Shown: piece after piece, positions 17,097 through 25,927 of the stretch
Layout: the number at the start of each line of letters is the position of its first letter
Position numbering within the stretch: the first letter of the stretch is position 1
Origin: Anabaena minutissima FACHB-250
GTDB taxonomy: Bacteria; Cyanobacteriota; Cyanobacteriia; Cyanobacteriales; Nostocaceae
Assembly: GCF_014697125.1 (NCBI RefSeq)
Contig: NZ_JACJRG010000034.1
Location: 1 to 64,000, forward strand
Reading direction: 5' to 3'
DNA: 64,000 nucleotides
Notes under the pieces: model-generated
Seen by the model: only the letters and a program-made list of their open reading frames with translations
Database searches by the model: none
Told to the model about the DNA's origin: nothing
Program-made: the position numbers and the translations under genes

Positions 17097-18479
17097 ATGA
17101 TTACATCTGCAAAATCGACAATTCAAGAAATTTTACGCAAGCAAAAATATTTTTTTCAGACTGGTCAAACCAAAGATGTTGCTTTTCGCCTGGAACAACT
17201 CAAGAAACTCAAAGATTTGGTAATTAATCATGAAAAATCAATCATTCAGGCATTAAAAGCCGATTTACACAAGCCAGAATTTGAAACTTACGCTACAGAA
17301 ATCGGTGTAATTAAAGAAATAAATTATGCCATTAAACATCTCAAAAATTGGGCTAAACCCAAAAAGGCAGGAGTCCCTACAGATTTTTTTAATTACTCGG
17401 CACAAATTTATCCAGAACCCCTAGGAATTATTTTAATCATAAGTCCTTGGAATTATCCCTTTCAATTAACGATTTCACCTTTGGTAGGTGCGATCGCTGC
17501 TGGTAATTGTACTATTATAAAACCTTCAGAACTTGCTCCCCATACTTCTAATTTATTAGCAGAAATTATTAGTAATGCCTTCCCACAAGAATATATTACC
17601 GTAGTAGAAGGTGGTATAGAAACCAGCCAGCAACTACTACAAGAAAAATTTAATCATATCTTCTTTACTGGTGGGACATCTGTAGGACGAATTGTCATGG
17701 AGGCAGCAGCCAAACATTTAACACCAGTTACACTAGAATTAGGTGGTAAAAGTCCATGTATTGTAGATACAGATATTAATATAGAACATACAGCGAGACG
17801 GATTATTTGGGGCAAATTTATTAATGCTGGACAAACTTGTATTGCACCTGATTATCTTTTAGTTAATCAAAAAATCAAACAAGATTTAATACCAGCACTC
17901 CAAAAAACCATCAAAGAATTTTACGGCGACGAGCCAGCAACCAGTCCTGATTATGCTAGGATAATCAGCCCAAGACATTTTGCACGACTAGCTGAGTTTC
18001 TCAAAAATGGTGAAATAATTAGTGGCGCAGACAGTAACCCCGAAGAACTTTATATTGCACCCACATTAATAGATCATGTCTCCTTAGCAGATCCTGTCAT
18101 GCAGGAAGAGATTTTTGGGCCGATTTTACCTATCTTAGAATATACAGATATTACAGAAGCGATCGCCTTAATTAATTCTCAACCAAAACCCCTAGCTTTA
18201 TACCTATTTTCCCAAAACAAAAAATTGCAAGCACAAATCTTGCAAGAAACTTCTTCCGGTGGCGTATGTATCAACGACACAGTAATGCAAGTAGGCGTTT
18301 CATCGTTACCATTTGGTGGTGTAGGAGATAGCGGTATTGGTAGCTATCACGGTAAAGCCAGTTTTGACACCTTTTCACATTACAAAAGTGTCTTAAAAAA
18401 TTCCTTTTGGCTAGACTTAAATTGGCGATACGCACCCTACAAAGGTAAATTATCTCTTCTCAAGCGAATTATTCGTTAA
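17097..18479 (+). CDS. Aldehyde dehydrogenase (class 3 type)
   Basis: About 460 residues from the ATG at 17097 (MITSAKSTIQEIL); an upstream in-frame TTG at 17019 would add 26 poorly coding residues. NAD(P)-dependent oxidation of an aldehyde to the acid is indicated by the catalytic Glu in TLELGGKSP, the catalytic Cys in NAGQTCIAPDY, SPWNYPFQL in the cofactor pocket, FFTGGTSVG, and LPFGGVGDSGIGSYHG near the end. The Cys context and the hydrophobic/basic C-terminus (LLKRIIR) resemble fatty aldehyde dehydrogenases that act at membranes. That substrate class is an inference. Confidence 0.85.
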   Translation: MITSAKSTIQEILRKQKYFFQTGQTKDVAFRLEQLKKLKDLVINHEKSIIQALKADLHKPEFETYATEIGVIKEINYAIKHLKNWAKPKKAGVPTDFFNYSAQIYPEPLGIILIISPWNYPFQLTISPLVGAIAAGNCTIIKPSELAPHTSNLLAEIISNAFPQEYITVVEGGIETSQQLLQEKFNHIFFTGGTSVGRIVMEAAAKHLTPVTLELGGKSPCIVDTDINIEHTARRIIWGKFINAGQTCIAPDYLLVNQKIKQDLIPALQKTIKEFYGDEPATSPDYARIISPRHFARLAEFLKNGEIISGADSNPEELYIAPTLIDHVSLADPVMQEEIFGPILPILEYTDITEAIALINSQPKPLALYLFSQNKKLQAQILQETSSGGVCINDTVMQVGVSSLPFGGVGDSGIGSYHGKASFDTFSHYKSVLKNSFWLDLNWRYAPYKGKLSLLKRIIR

Positions 18480-18548
18480 AAGCCTATAGGTTAATCTGTA
18501 GGATAACCCAACAGATATAACACCTCTTGCATAAATATTTTTTTGTTT

Positions 18549-18650
18549 CGCGCATTCGCCCTTCTCTGCGAGAGGCTGCGCCAAGGCGTTCCCGCAGGGT
18601 AGGCGCATTCGCGTAGCGTCCCGCAGGGAAGACGCAAAGAAGGACACTAT
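18549..18650. repeat. Interspersed GC-rich palindromic repeat, copy 1
   Basis: A mosaic of short GC-rich inverted motifs (CTGCGAGAGGCTGCGCC, TCCCGCAGGG twice, GCATTCGCGTAGCG) stands out from AT-rich surroundings. Related mosaics occur at about 39500-39633, 44519-44632 and 63110-63230, all intergenic. Confidence 0.75.
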
Positions 18651-18684
18651 AATTATGACTTTTGCAAGAAGTCTATATTACGAA

Positions 18685-19281
18685 TTACGAATTACTATAC
18701 CGTTCTTCAGCCCAAGGTTCACCACGGGTATGGTAGCCGTTGCGTTCCCAAAAACCCAGTTCTTCTTGTTCTAGAAATTCTAAACCATTAATCCATTTAG
18801 CACTTTTCCAAGCGTAGATATGGGGTACAATCAACCGCATCGGCCCACCATGTTCTACTGGTAACGCTTCATCAAATAATTTAACGGCGAAAAAATTTTC
18901 TTCTCTAACAAAATCCGCCATTGCAATATTAGTAGTGTAGCCCCCATAGCAATGTTCCATCACATGGGCTGCTTTGGGATCTACCTCTATCAGACTCATA
19001 AAATCTGTAACTTTAATTCCCGTCCATTTGACATCAAGTTTAGACCAACGGGTAACACAGTGAAAATCTGCGGTGAACTCGTGTTGAGGTAGATTCATAA
19101 AATCTGACCAACTAAACACAGCAGGTTTAGCCAAACCCCAAACCCGAAATTCCCATTCTTCTATGCTAACTTGGGGTGCTGCACCATAGGTTAAAACCGG
19201 GAAACCCTTAGCCAAATGTTGTCCTGGGGGGACGCGATCGCTATTTTCTTGATTTGGTTTCTGAAAAAATTTTCCTAACAT
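18685..19281 (-). CDS. Sulfite-oxidase-fold molybdopterin protein
   Basis: A 198-residue protein of the oxidoreductase molybdopterin-binding (sulfite oxidase/YedY) fold. Key features are ADFHCVTRWS (C75, the expected Mo-cysteinyl ligand), the conserved PVEHGGPMRLIVPHIYAWKSAKW stretch, and the WERNGYHTRGEPW tail. It is a compact version with no heme or dimerisation domain and no Tat signal peptide visible, so it may be cytoplasmic. The substrate is unknown; sulfite or methionine sulfoxide are family precedents. It is monocistronic on the minus strand. Confidence 0.8.
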   Translation of the reverse strand: MLGKFFQKPNQENSDRVPPGQHLAKGFPVLTYGAAPQVSIEEWEFRVWGLAKPAVFSWSDFMNLPQHEFTADFHCVTRWSKLDVKWTGIKVTDFMSLIEVDPKAAHVMEHCYGGYTTNIAMADFVREENFFAVKLFDEALPVEHGGPMRLIVPHIYAWKSAKWINGLEFLEQEELGFWERNGYHTRGEPWAEERYSNS

Positions 19282-19453
19282 AATCCCATCAACATTAATC
19301 TTGTTAATAGTTTTTGCACTAATTCACCAATTCTCAGCGTCTCAATTCCACCCAGAAACCAGGTAAATATTAATTTTGTTGAAAATCAAAAAATCAAGAG
19401 CTACAGATATTTTACTGTCAATGTGATTATTTGATTTTCAGTCATGGGTAAAA

Positions 19454-19491
19454 GGTAATGAGTAATTAGGTAAGTCCAATTACTCATTACC
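19454..19491. terminator. Hairpin downstream of rpmF
   Basis: Inverted repeat GGTAATGAGTAATT/AATTACTCATTACC with a 10-nt loop, just after the rpmF stop. T-runs occur on both sides, so it could terminate in either direction. Confidence 0.65.
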
Positions 19492-19500
19492 AATTTTTTC

Positions 19501-19671
19501 TTATTCTTCTTCGTCTTCTTCAGCAGTAGGATAGACAAATGTAGAACGTCCCGTCAAAATTGATTTACCCAAGGAAAGAGCTTTTTGTGCTTCAACAACA
19601 GCCTTGTGTCTCCAGGTAGCTCGACGTTTATCTCGTTTAGATTTAGATGTTTTCTTCTTAGGAACAGCCAT
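19501..19671 (-). CDS. rpmF: 50S ribosomal protein L32
   Basis: Small basic ribosomal protein of the large subunit. From the ATG at 19671 it reads MAVPKKKTSKSKRDKRR, the canonical L32 start, and is 56 residues long, ending in an acidic tail EEDEEE. An in-frame extension of nine codons upstream is not family-like, so I place the start at MAVPKKK. It is followed by the 19454 hairpin and seems to be a single-gene unit. Confidence 0.95.
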   Translation of the reverse strand: MAVPKKKTSKSKRDKRRATWRHKAVVEAQKALSLGKSILTGRSTFVYPTAEEDEEE

Positions 19672-19782
19672 GATAGCCGATATCGCAATTCTTGACAACC
19701 TTCCTATTCTAAGCGATCGCCTGGCTAAGTCAAAGGAATTAGGGAATTGGGGATTGGGAAAAATTGTTCTTAACCTTTCTCC

Positions 19783-20370
19783 CTACACACCTCCGGTCTC
19801 TGGTTTCTTGTCTCCTGTATCCGGTAGAACTGCGGGAGTATCCCCTCCGTTCTCTGGTTTCTTGTCTCCTACCTCCGGCGTAGCTGTGGGAATAGTCACT
19901 GCGGCGGCAGGACTTGGGGTGGTTTGTGTTTCAAAAAGTAAGAGCGATCGCGCACTTTTAAAATAAGTCGCCCATCGACGAGGATCGGGGCGGGTGCGCC
20001 ATTGTTTGCGGCTGACTTCTAAAGACAAAATTGGCGCGATCGCGCCATAACTTTGTACGGATACGATTACGTAAATATCTGTAGCTAAAATATCTTGGTC
20101 AAAGCTGCGTTGTGCTGCTGCTCTAGCCGTCATTTCGGCTCTTCTGAGTATGGCTTCGTAGCCTTCATCTGGTAATCGGTCAATAGTCAAGTCTACTCTG
20201 GCGGTGTAAGCTCGCACAATCTGGGGTGAAATGGCTTCTGTGCCTATCCATACAGACACAGGCGACAGGAGCAAAAATATTAACGGAAATGTCCGGATTT
20301 TTTTGTCAAATTGGCTAATAACTTTAAAGGGAATGATCGATGATAGTTGGTGAACACTTATTTTGGTCAT
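19783..20370 (-). CDS. Hypothetical membrane-anchored/secreted protein
   Basis: About 195 residues from the ATG at 20370 (MTKISVHQLSS); a TTG seven codons upstream is possible. One hydrophobic segment (FPLIFLLLSPVSVWIGTEAI, about 29-48) looks like a signal anchor. It is followed by a soluble domain (VDLTIDRLPDEGYEAILRRAE, then IYVIVSVQSYGAIAPILSLEVSRKQW). A short C-terminal Pro/Thr tail has two GDKKPE(N/T)GG units, the coding image of a local DNA repeat at 19790-19880. I know no function. It is divergent from the caspase-like gene. Confidence 0.6.
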   Translation of the reverse strand: MTKISVHQLSSIIPFKVISQFDKKIRTFPLIFLLLSPVSVWIGTEAISPQIVRAYTARVDLTIDRLPDEGYEAILRRAEMTARAAAQRSFDQDILATDIYVIVSVQSYGAIAPILSLEVSRKQWRTRPDPRRWATYFKSARSLLLFETQTTPSPAAAVTIPTATPEVGDKKPENGGDTPAVLPDTGDKKPETGGV

Positions 20371-20567
20371 GACTTTATGGCTCGCTGGCAAAGTTCTATA
20401 TTTTGAATAAGTCGAGAGTTTTTCCGGTTACTTAGGTAATAAAAGTTACATATAATCTGGTGACTCTCATTGAATCACCCAGACTATAAAACATTAGGTT
20501 AGCTTTGTTTTTTCAGCAAAGCCAACCGCAATTTTAGGCAACCACACAACAACCTACAAAGGGCGGG

Positions 20568-22571
20568 ATGGCAAACTACTGGGCGATCGCCATAGGCATC
20601 AATCAATATCAGTTATTTCAACCTTTAAGTTGCGCTCAAGCTGATGCTGAGTCACTAAAAGATTTTTTAGTTCAACAAGCAGGTTTTTTACATCAACGAT
20701 GCTTGCTGATGAGTGATACTTCGCCACCGATTGGCGACAGATCCACTTATCCAACCAAAGAAAATATTCTGTTGCTATTGGAAGATTTAGCAGCTGCTTG
20801 TTGGCAACCCCAAGACAATATATGGTTATTTTTTAGCGGTTATGGGGTCAACTACGAAGGCAGAGATTACCTGATGCCTGTAGATGCTGATCCCAAACGC
20901 GTCCCAGAGACTGGGATAGAATTGCGATCGCTAATGCAGAGTCTGCAACTAGCTAACCTCAATGTCTTGTTGCTCTTTGATATCAACCGCGCTTTTGGTG
21001 CGGCTGGGGATACTCCCGTTGGACAAGAAACCCTAGAACTAGCCCAAGAACTACAACTAGCGACAATTTTTTCTTGCCAACCAGAGCAATTTGCCCAAGA
21101 AAGTAGAGAACTCGGTCACGGTATATTTACCGCCGCACTGTTAGCAGCTTTGCGTTCTGGTTATGGGATTAGCTTGGCGGATTTAGAAAAACACCTCAGC
21201 ATTATCACCCCAGAATTATCTCAACACTACTGGCGACCCACTCAAAACCCAGTCGCAGTCATCCCCTCTACACCGCCGGTAATTTTACCGCCAGTTGAAA
21301 CTACCACCCATACATTACAATTTAGAGCCGCAATTCCTAGTACATTCATTCCCAATACATTAGAACCCACCGCCGCAGAACCAATTATTTTTCCAGAGGA
21401 AAACTTTGCTGTAGCACTCGCATCTCCCCCACTAGGAGAATTCTCTTCCCACACTGTCGCTAATTCATATCCTATGAATATCTGGGGAGAAGCTCAAAGT
21501 GCAGAAACGGCTATCAAAGATAGATCCCAGCCGTTATCATTTTCCAACTTGACATTCAATGAACAACAATTTTCTCATCTAGATCCTGACTCCAACACTA
21601 GGGAACAATATTTCACCCAGTCATCTCCACCACTTCCACCCGATGAAGAGATGGGAGGTAGGTTTATTCCCAACAGTCCCCAACCTTATATTTCTCGCCT
21701 ACCTGAAAATAAACCGGACTCCTCATTGTGGAGACAGTTTATCGTTTGGGGTGGAGGTACGATGCTTGTAGTAACTTTGATTACGGTAGTTCTGCTACGC
21801 AATCAAGCCAGAGTATTGCAAGCCAGAGAAATATCCTCTACATCTGCTAATCATGAGACACCAGTTATCAAAACTGCCTCAAATTCCCAGTCTCCTCCCA
21901 CAATATTGCCCCTCAACCCACCAAAAAACCAATCAACAGCCCAAATTGCGCCAATTTCTGAATCACAAAAACGCAACCAAGCTTTACTAGACCTAGCCAA
22001 GAAGTCCCTCAGACAAACGCAAGCTAGCGACCTCAACTTGGCTATCGCTACCGCGAAGAAAATCAAACCCGGTGAACCCCTCTACGACCAAGCCCAGGAA
22101 AACATTAAGATTTGGAGTCGGATGATTTTAGATTTAGCCGAAGGTCGGGCTAAACAAAAACAATACAGCAATGCGATCGCAGCTGCACAATTGATCCCCA
22201 AAGACGAGACTCTTTACCCCAAAGCCCAAGCAGCAATCACCCAGTGGCGCACAGAAGCTAAACAATATCTAGCCAACACCACCCTTTTAGAAGCCGCCCA
22301 GGCCTTAATCAAGTCAGGACAGGCTTCCACTTACAATCGAGCCATAGAAGTTGCCAAAAGAGTACCACAAGGGCAACCAGGTTACGACCTGGCACAAACA
22401 TCAATTAACCAATGGAGTGAAAAGATTTTAGATTTGGCGAAAAGCCGCGCCGAACAAGGTAATTTTCCGGCTGCGATTGAAACAGCCACCTTAGTCCCAG
22501 AAGTCACATCTGTCCACGAAGACGCTCAAGAAGCCATCCAAAAATGGCAAACCAGAAAAACTAAAAATTAG
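20568..22571 (+). CDS. Caspase-fold (C14) protein with substituted catalytic dyad
   Basis: A 667-residue protein beginning with a caspase-like p20 domain (WAIAIGINQYQ...LSCAQADAESL). At the usual catalytic His the motif is FFSGYG (Y92), and at the usual Cys it is LLLFDINRA (N140), so both residues of the His-Cys dyad are replaced and protease activity is unlikely. A Pro/Ser-rich linker (about 225-385) leads to one membrane segment at about 390-410 and a C-terminal block (about 470-665) of repeated helical units (LDLAKSRAEQGNFPAAIETATLVP) similar to TPR-type repeats. Likely a membrane-tethered scaffold. Tyr/Asn-type caspase homologues have been noted in cyanobacteria. A terminator follows. Confidence 0.8.
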   Translation: MANYWAIAIGINQYQLFQPLSCAQADAESLKDFLVQQAGFLHQRCLLMSDTSPPIGDRSTYPTKENILLLLEDLAAACWQPQDNIWLFFSGYGVNYEGRDYLMPVDADPKRVPETGIELRSLMQSLQLANLNVLLLFDINRAFGAAGDTPVGQETLELAQELQLATIFSCQPEQFAQESRELGHGIFTAALLAALRSGYGISLADLEKHLSIITPELSQHYWRPTQNPVAVIPSTPPVILPPVETTTHTLQFRAAIPSTFIPNTLEPTAAEPIIFPEENFAVALASPPLGEFSSHTVANSYPMNIWGEAQSAETAIKDRSQPLSFSNLTFNEQQFSHLDPDSNTREQYFTQSSPPLPPDEEMGGRFIPNSPQPYISRLPENKPDSSLWRQFIVWGGGTMLVVTLITVVLLRNQARVLQAREISSTSANHETPVIKTASNSQSPPTILPLNPPKNQSTAQIAPISESQKRNQALLDLAKKSLRQTQASDLNLAIATAKKIKPGEPLYDQAQENIKIWSRMILDLAEGRAKQKQYSNAIAAAQLIPKDETLYPKAQAAITQWRTEAKQYLANTTLLEAAQALIKSGQASTYNRAIEVAKRVPQGQPGYDLAQTSINQWSEKILDLAKSRAEQGNFPAAIETATLVPEVTSVHEDAQEAIQKWQTRKTKN

Positions 22572-22578
22572 CAACAAC

Positions 22579-22615
22579 AAAGAGTTAGAAGCCATTTAGC
22601 CCCTAACTCTTTATA
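22579..22615 (+). terminator. Hairpin terminator after caspase-like gene
   Basis: AAAGAGTTAG/CTAACTCTTT stem with a 13-nt loop and trailing T-rich sequence, seven bases after the stop codon. Confidence 0.7.
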
Positions 22616-22696
22616 CTCTTAACTCTTAACTCTTAACTCACTACTCAGCACTCAGCACTCAGCACTCACTACTCAGCACTCAGCACTCAGCACTAA
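22613..22696. repeat. STRR array (CTCAGCA / CTTAACT heptamers)
   Basis: About twelve heptamers run between two convergent genes, first of type CTTAACT, then CTCAGCA and CTCACTA. The array ends at the stop codon of the Mo-nitrogenase C-terminal-family gene. Confidence 0.9.
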
Positions 22697-23070
22697 CAAT
22701 ACTGCGTTACATCCTCGCCACACTCATCGGCTAGATAGCACATGGCTCGAAAGCGCAAACTCACCACTTCTTCATATAACGGATTGAGCTTGCATAATGG
22801 CGGAATATGAAACAGAGTTTTGCCAAATAAATTAATATCGCGTTCAAAGGGACATTGAGAGGGGATCAGTTGACATAGACGGTGCGCGAATTGGCGATCG
22901 CTGATTTTAATGCTGTCTAACCACTGGCGTAGGGGTTGGAGAAGATCCCATCCGGCTAAGGAAGTGGAGTTTTGCAACTGGGGGGGATGAACTTTGCTTA
23001 CTTCTTGTTGATTTATCCAAACCCAGCTTGCAAGAAAAATCTTTTTTGTGGTATTATCAAATACCTTCAT
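22693..23070 (-). CDS. Mo-dependent nitrogenase C-terminal-family protein
   Basis: This 125-residue protein matches the small cyanobacterial family annotated as Mo-dependent nitrogenase C-terminal (PF06967-like). Conserved-looking pieces are WLDSIKISDRQFAHRLCQLIPSQCPFERD, FHIPPLCKLNPLYEEVVSLRFRA and CYLADECGED, rich in Cys. The name is historical: these proteins are found in many diazotrophic and non-diazotrophic cyanobacteria and their function is not established. No nif genes are nearby. The assignment to the family is from memory of its motifs. Confidence 0.75.
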   Translation of the reverse strand: MKVFDNTTKKIFLASWVWINQQEVSKVHPPQLQNSTSLAGWDLLQPLRQWLDSIKISDRQFAHRLCQLIPSQCPFERDINLFGKTLFHIPPLCKLNPLYEEVVSLRFRAMCYLADECGEDVTQYC

Positions 23071-23407
23071 GGTTGTGCCTCTGTGTTAATGAGGGTATTC
23101 ATCTTTCCGATGAATATATACAGCGTCAAAATTACTGAATCGGGAAAACATCGTCCTGAACAAGATACAATAAGGAATCTGACTAGTCACTGAAGTCAGG
23201 ACGTGATCTATTACTACGTCAAGTTAACCGCAATTTTCCCGGAATGACTAGTGTAGCCTTCCAATCTTATTAGTAACTTGACACAGTTTAAATTCTAATA
23301 AAGACATCCGTCTTTGGACGTGTTTTCCAGTAATCTTTACAAAACTTAATATACAAATTTTTATTGATAAAGAATATCAGTGATAGACGCATATAGTTCT
23401 ATCTTGA
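23071..23407. other. Intergenic region, divergent promoters
   Basis: 337 bp between two divergent genes. It includes an imperfect inverted pair (GACTAGTCAC near 23181 and GGAATGACTAGTG near 23241) and an internal TACGTC/GACGTG-type pairing. No promoter can be fixed with confidence. Confidence 0.35.
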
Positions 23408-24637
23408 GTGAGAAGTAATTGCAATAGCTCAATCAAGAAAGTGAATATCATCCGATTTGGAGTTTATGGCGTAATAGGTTTAACCTATCTAGGGTTAGCA
23501 CTTGGCTATCTTCCTGGTTTACGCATGAACCGCGCCACCATTGCTTTAGTTGGTTCTGCATTTTTGATGGCGTTAGGCGTGCTGGATGTACAGGAAGCTT
23601 GGCAAGCAATTGATGCTAATACCATAGTTTTTTTGTTGAGCATGATGGTGGTTAACGCCAACCTATCTTATGCGGGGTTTTTCCAGCGAGCCTTATCAGT
23701 GTTATTGAGCTTGACTAGTAGTCCTTTGGGGTTATTGATAGCGTTAACCTTTGGGAGTGGTATTCTTTCAGCTTTTTTCCTGAATGACACATTGGCTCTG
23801 GTGTTTACCCCTTTAACTTTGAGTTTGGCGCAAACCTTGAGTTTAAATCCAATTCCTTATTTACTGGCGATCGCAGGTGCAACTAACATAGGTTCAGTGG
23901 CAACCTTAAGCGGTAATCCTCAAAATATCCTGATTGGCTCATTTTCTGGCATTTCCTACCGAGAATTTCTGCAAGCATTAGCTCCAGTAGCGATCGTCGG
24001 CTTGGTAATTCAAGTAGGATTACTGTGGCTACTCTACCCAGATGTGCGCTCAGTCAAACCTTGTCAAATCGTACCTACCAGCAAGCAACGAATATTCAAA
24101 CCTCTATTTAATAAAACATTAGTCATTACCATCGGCTTACTAATTGCTTTTGCTCTAGGTTTACCCTTAGCAAAGTCAGCCTTAATTGCTGCTAGTTTAT
24201 TGCTAATTACTAGAAGGATTAAACCGCAGCGAATTTTGAAAAAAGTAGATTGGAACTTGTTGGTAATGTTTTCCGGACTTTTTATCTTAACGAAAGCCAC
24301 ACAAAAATTGAACTTACTACAGCCATTTACCCATACAGTTAACTCTGCTGCCAGTTTATTGGGTTTAACGGTTGTTTTATCTAACTTAATTTCTAATGTG
24401 CCAGCTGTACTGCTATTACAACCATTAATTACTCAAGATGATACCAAATCTTGGCTGTTACTGGCTGCCGGTTCAACTTTAGCTGGTAATCTCACTTTAT
24501 TTGGTGCAGTCGCCAATTTAATTACTGTGGAAGCTGCGGCTGGCTTAGGATACAAACTCACTTTTTGGGAGCATCTCCGTTTTGGCTTGCCACTGACTGT
24601 CTTAACTGTCATGATTACTTTTTTGTGGATTAATTAA
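23408..24637 (+). CDS. ArsB/NhaD/SLC13-type ion transporter
   Basis: A 409-residue integral membrane protein with about ten to eleven hydrophobic helices. The fold signature is that of the ion transporter superfamily (YbiR/ArsB-like): NDTLALVFTPL, IAGATNIGSVATLSGNPQN (a substrate/Na+-binding Asn-Pro hairpin) and its inverted second copy LSNLISNVPAVLLLQPL and GNLTLFGAVANLI. Likely substrates are anions (sulfate, arsenite, dicarboxylate) or Na+/H+, and the sequence does not decide. The start is GTG at 23408; a second GTG at 23441 (VNIIRFG) is possible. Confidence 0.8.
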   Translation: MRSNCNSSIKKVNIIRFGVYGVIGLTYLGLALGYLPGLRMNRATIALVGSAFLMALGVLDVQEAWQAIDANTIVFLLSMMVVNANLSYAGFFQRALSVLLSLTSSPLGLLIALTFGSGILSAFFLNDTLALVFTPLTLSLAQTLSLNPIPYLLAIAGATNIGSVATLSGNPQNILIGSFSGISYREFLQALAPVAIVGLVIQVGLLWLLYPDVRSVKPCQIVPTSKQRIFKPLFNKTLVITIGLLIAFALGLPLAKSALIAASLLLITRRIKPQRILKKVDWNLLVMFSGLFILTKATQKLNLLQPFTHTVNSAASLLGLTVVLSNLISNVPAVLLLQPLITQDDTKSWLLLAAGSTLAGNLTLFGAVANLITVEAAAGLGYKLTFWEHLRFGLPLTVLTVMITFLWIN

Positions 24638-24866
24638 GCTCTGATTTTGCACCATTCTCAACACAACAAAAACCAGATTGATCAAGCAATAATCAAATGT
24701 TTAAGCTTGAATATTTTCCAGAAACCCATTTTTGGACTATTGTTAAAAAATGTAACCAAAAATCAAAATAAACTTCACTAAAATCAGGCGATCGCCATCC
24801 GGTAAGTCACCCACTGCGGTAGTCTAGATGAGAGTGAAATGATCGCCTGGTTTGACATATTTTTTT

Positions 24867-25838
24867 ATGACTTCAGTTATTTCGACTGCTAAACGCACAA
24901 TTCGTATTGGTTCACGCAAAAGTCAACTTGCGCTAGTTCAGACCTATTGGGTAAGAGAGCAACTGCAAAAAAGCTATCCTGACATTGCTTTTGAAGTCCA
25001 CACCATGTCTACCCAAGGCGACAAAATCCTGGATGTAGCATTAGCCAAAATTGGCGATAAAGGACTATTTACTAAAGAACTGGAAGTGGGAATGATCAAT
25101 CAAGAGATTGATTTTGCTGTGCATTCCCTCAAGGATTTACCGACTAACTTACCAGAAGGTTTAGCACTAGCAGCGATTACAGAACGAGAAAATCCCGCCG
25201 ATGCGCTAGTTGTGCATGAAAAATTTAAAGATAAGCAAATTGATACCCTCCCAGTCGGTGCAGTCATTGGTACATCGTCTTTGCGACGTTTGGCGCAATT
25301 ACGCAACAAATTCCCTCACCTCACATTTAAAGATGTGCGGGGAAATTTGAATACCCGCCTAGCCAAACTTGACGCAGGCGAATATGATGGTTTAATTTTA
25401 GCGGCGGCTGGGTTGCAGCGTCTGGGAATGGGCGATCGCGTTCACCAAGTCCTCCCCAAAGAAGTATCACTGCACGCTGTCGGCCAAGGTGCATTAGGGA
25501 TAGAATGCCGTGCGGATGATACTGAATTAATCTCACTACTCAAAGCAATTGAACACACCGAAACCCGCGATCGCTGTTTAGCAGAACGCTCTTTCTTGCG
25601 GAGTTTAGAAGGCGGTTGTCAAGTACCAATTGGGGTAAATACAGAGATAAATGGCGATAATTTAACACTCACAGGTGTCGTAGCCAGTATAGACGGTCAA
25701 AACCTAGTTAATGATACTGTTAGTGGTGCTGCAAGTGATGCCGAAGCTCTAGGTATAGAACTGGCAACACTTTTGCGTCAACAGGGAGCGCAAGAGATTT
25801 TAGAGGTCATCTTTGCAGAGATTCAACGTGGTTCTTAA
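24867..25838 (+). CDS. hemC: Porphobilinogen deaminase (hydroxymethylbilane synthase)
   Basis: HemC condenses four porphobilinogens into hydroxymethylbilane for heme, chlorophyll and bilin synthesis. The 323-residue product has IRIGSRKSQLALVQT at the start, the active-site segment HSLKDLPT, the Arg-rich TSSLRRLAQL and RGNLNTRL, and the dipyrromethane cofactor Cys in EGGCQVPIG (C251). I chose the ATG at 24867 over the TTG at 24852. It precedes glgA1 by 90 bp on the same strand. Confidence 0.95.
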   Translation: MTSVISTAKRTIRIGSRKSQLALVQTYWVREQLQKSYPDIAFEVHTMSTQGDKILDVALAKIGDKGLFTKELEVGMINQEIDFAVHSLKDLPTNLPEGLALAAITERENPADALVVHEKFKDKQIDTLPVGAVIGTSSLRRLAQLRNKFPHLTFKDVRGNLNTRLAKLDAGEYDGLILAAAGLQRLGMGDRVHQVLPKEVSLHAVGQGALGIECRADDTELISLLKAIEHTETRDRCLAERSFLRSLEGGCQVPIGVNTEINGDNLTLTGVVASIDGQNLVNDTVSGAASDAEALGIELATLLRQQGAQEILEVIFAEIQRGS

Positions 25839-25927
25839 ACGATGATGCTCCGAGATGTGTTTAGATCAATGAGTAATTCGTAATTACTTAACTAAAAATT
25901 TTAAGAACCGGGGAAATAAAAACTACC

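Noticed and set aside
23051..23064. GTATTATCAAATAC, an exact GTAN8TAC match
   Set aside because: Lies inside the first codons of the Mo-nitrogenase C-terminal-family gene with no suitably placed start site; chance matches are expected in a window this size.
22693..23070. Evidence for a nitrogen-fixation cluster from the Mo-nitrogenase C-terminal-family protein
   Set aside because: The family name is misleading, and no nifHDK or assembly gene is present in the window.
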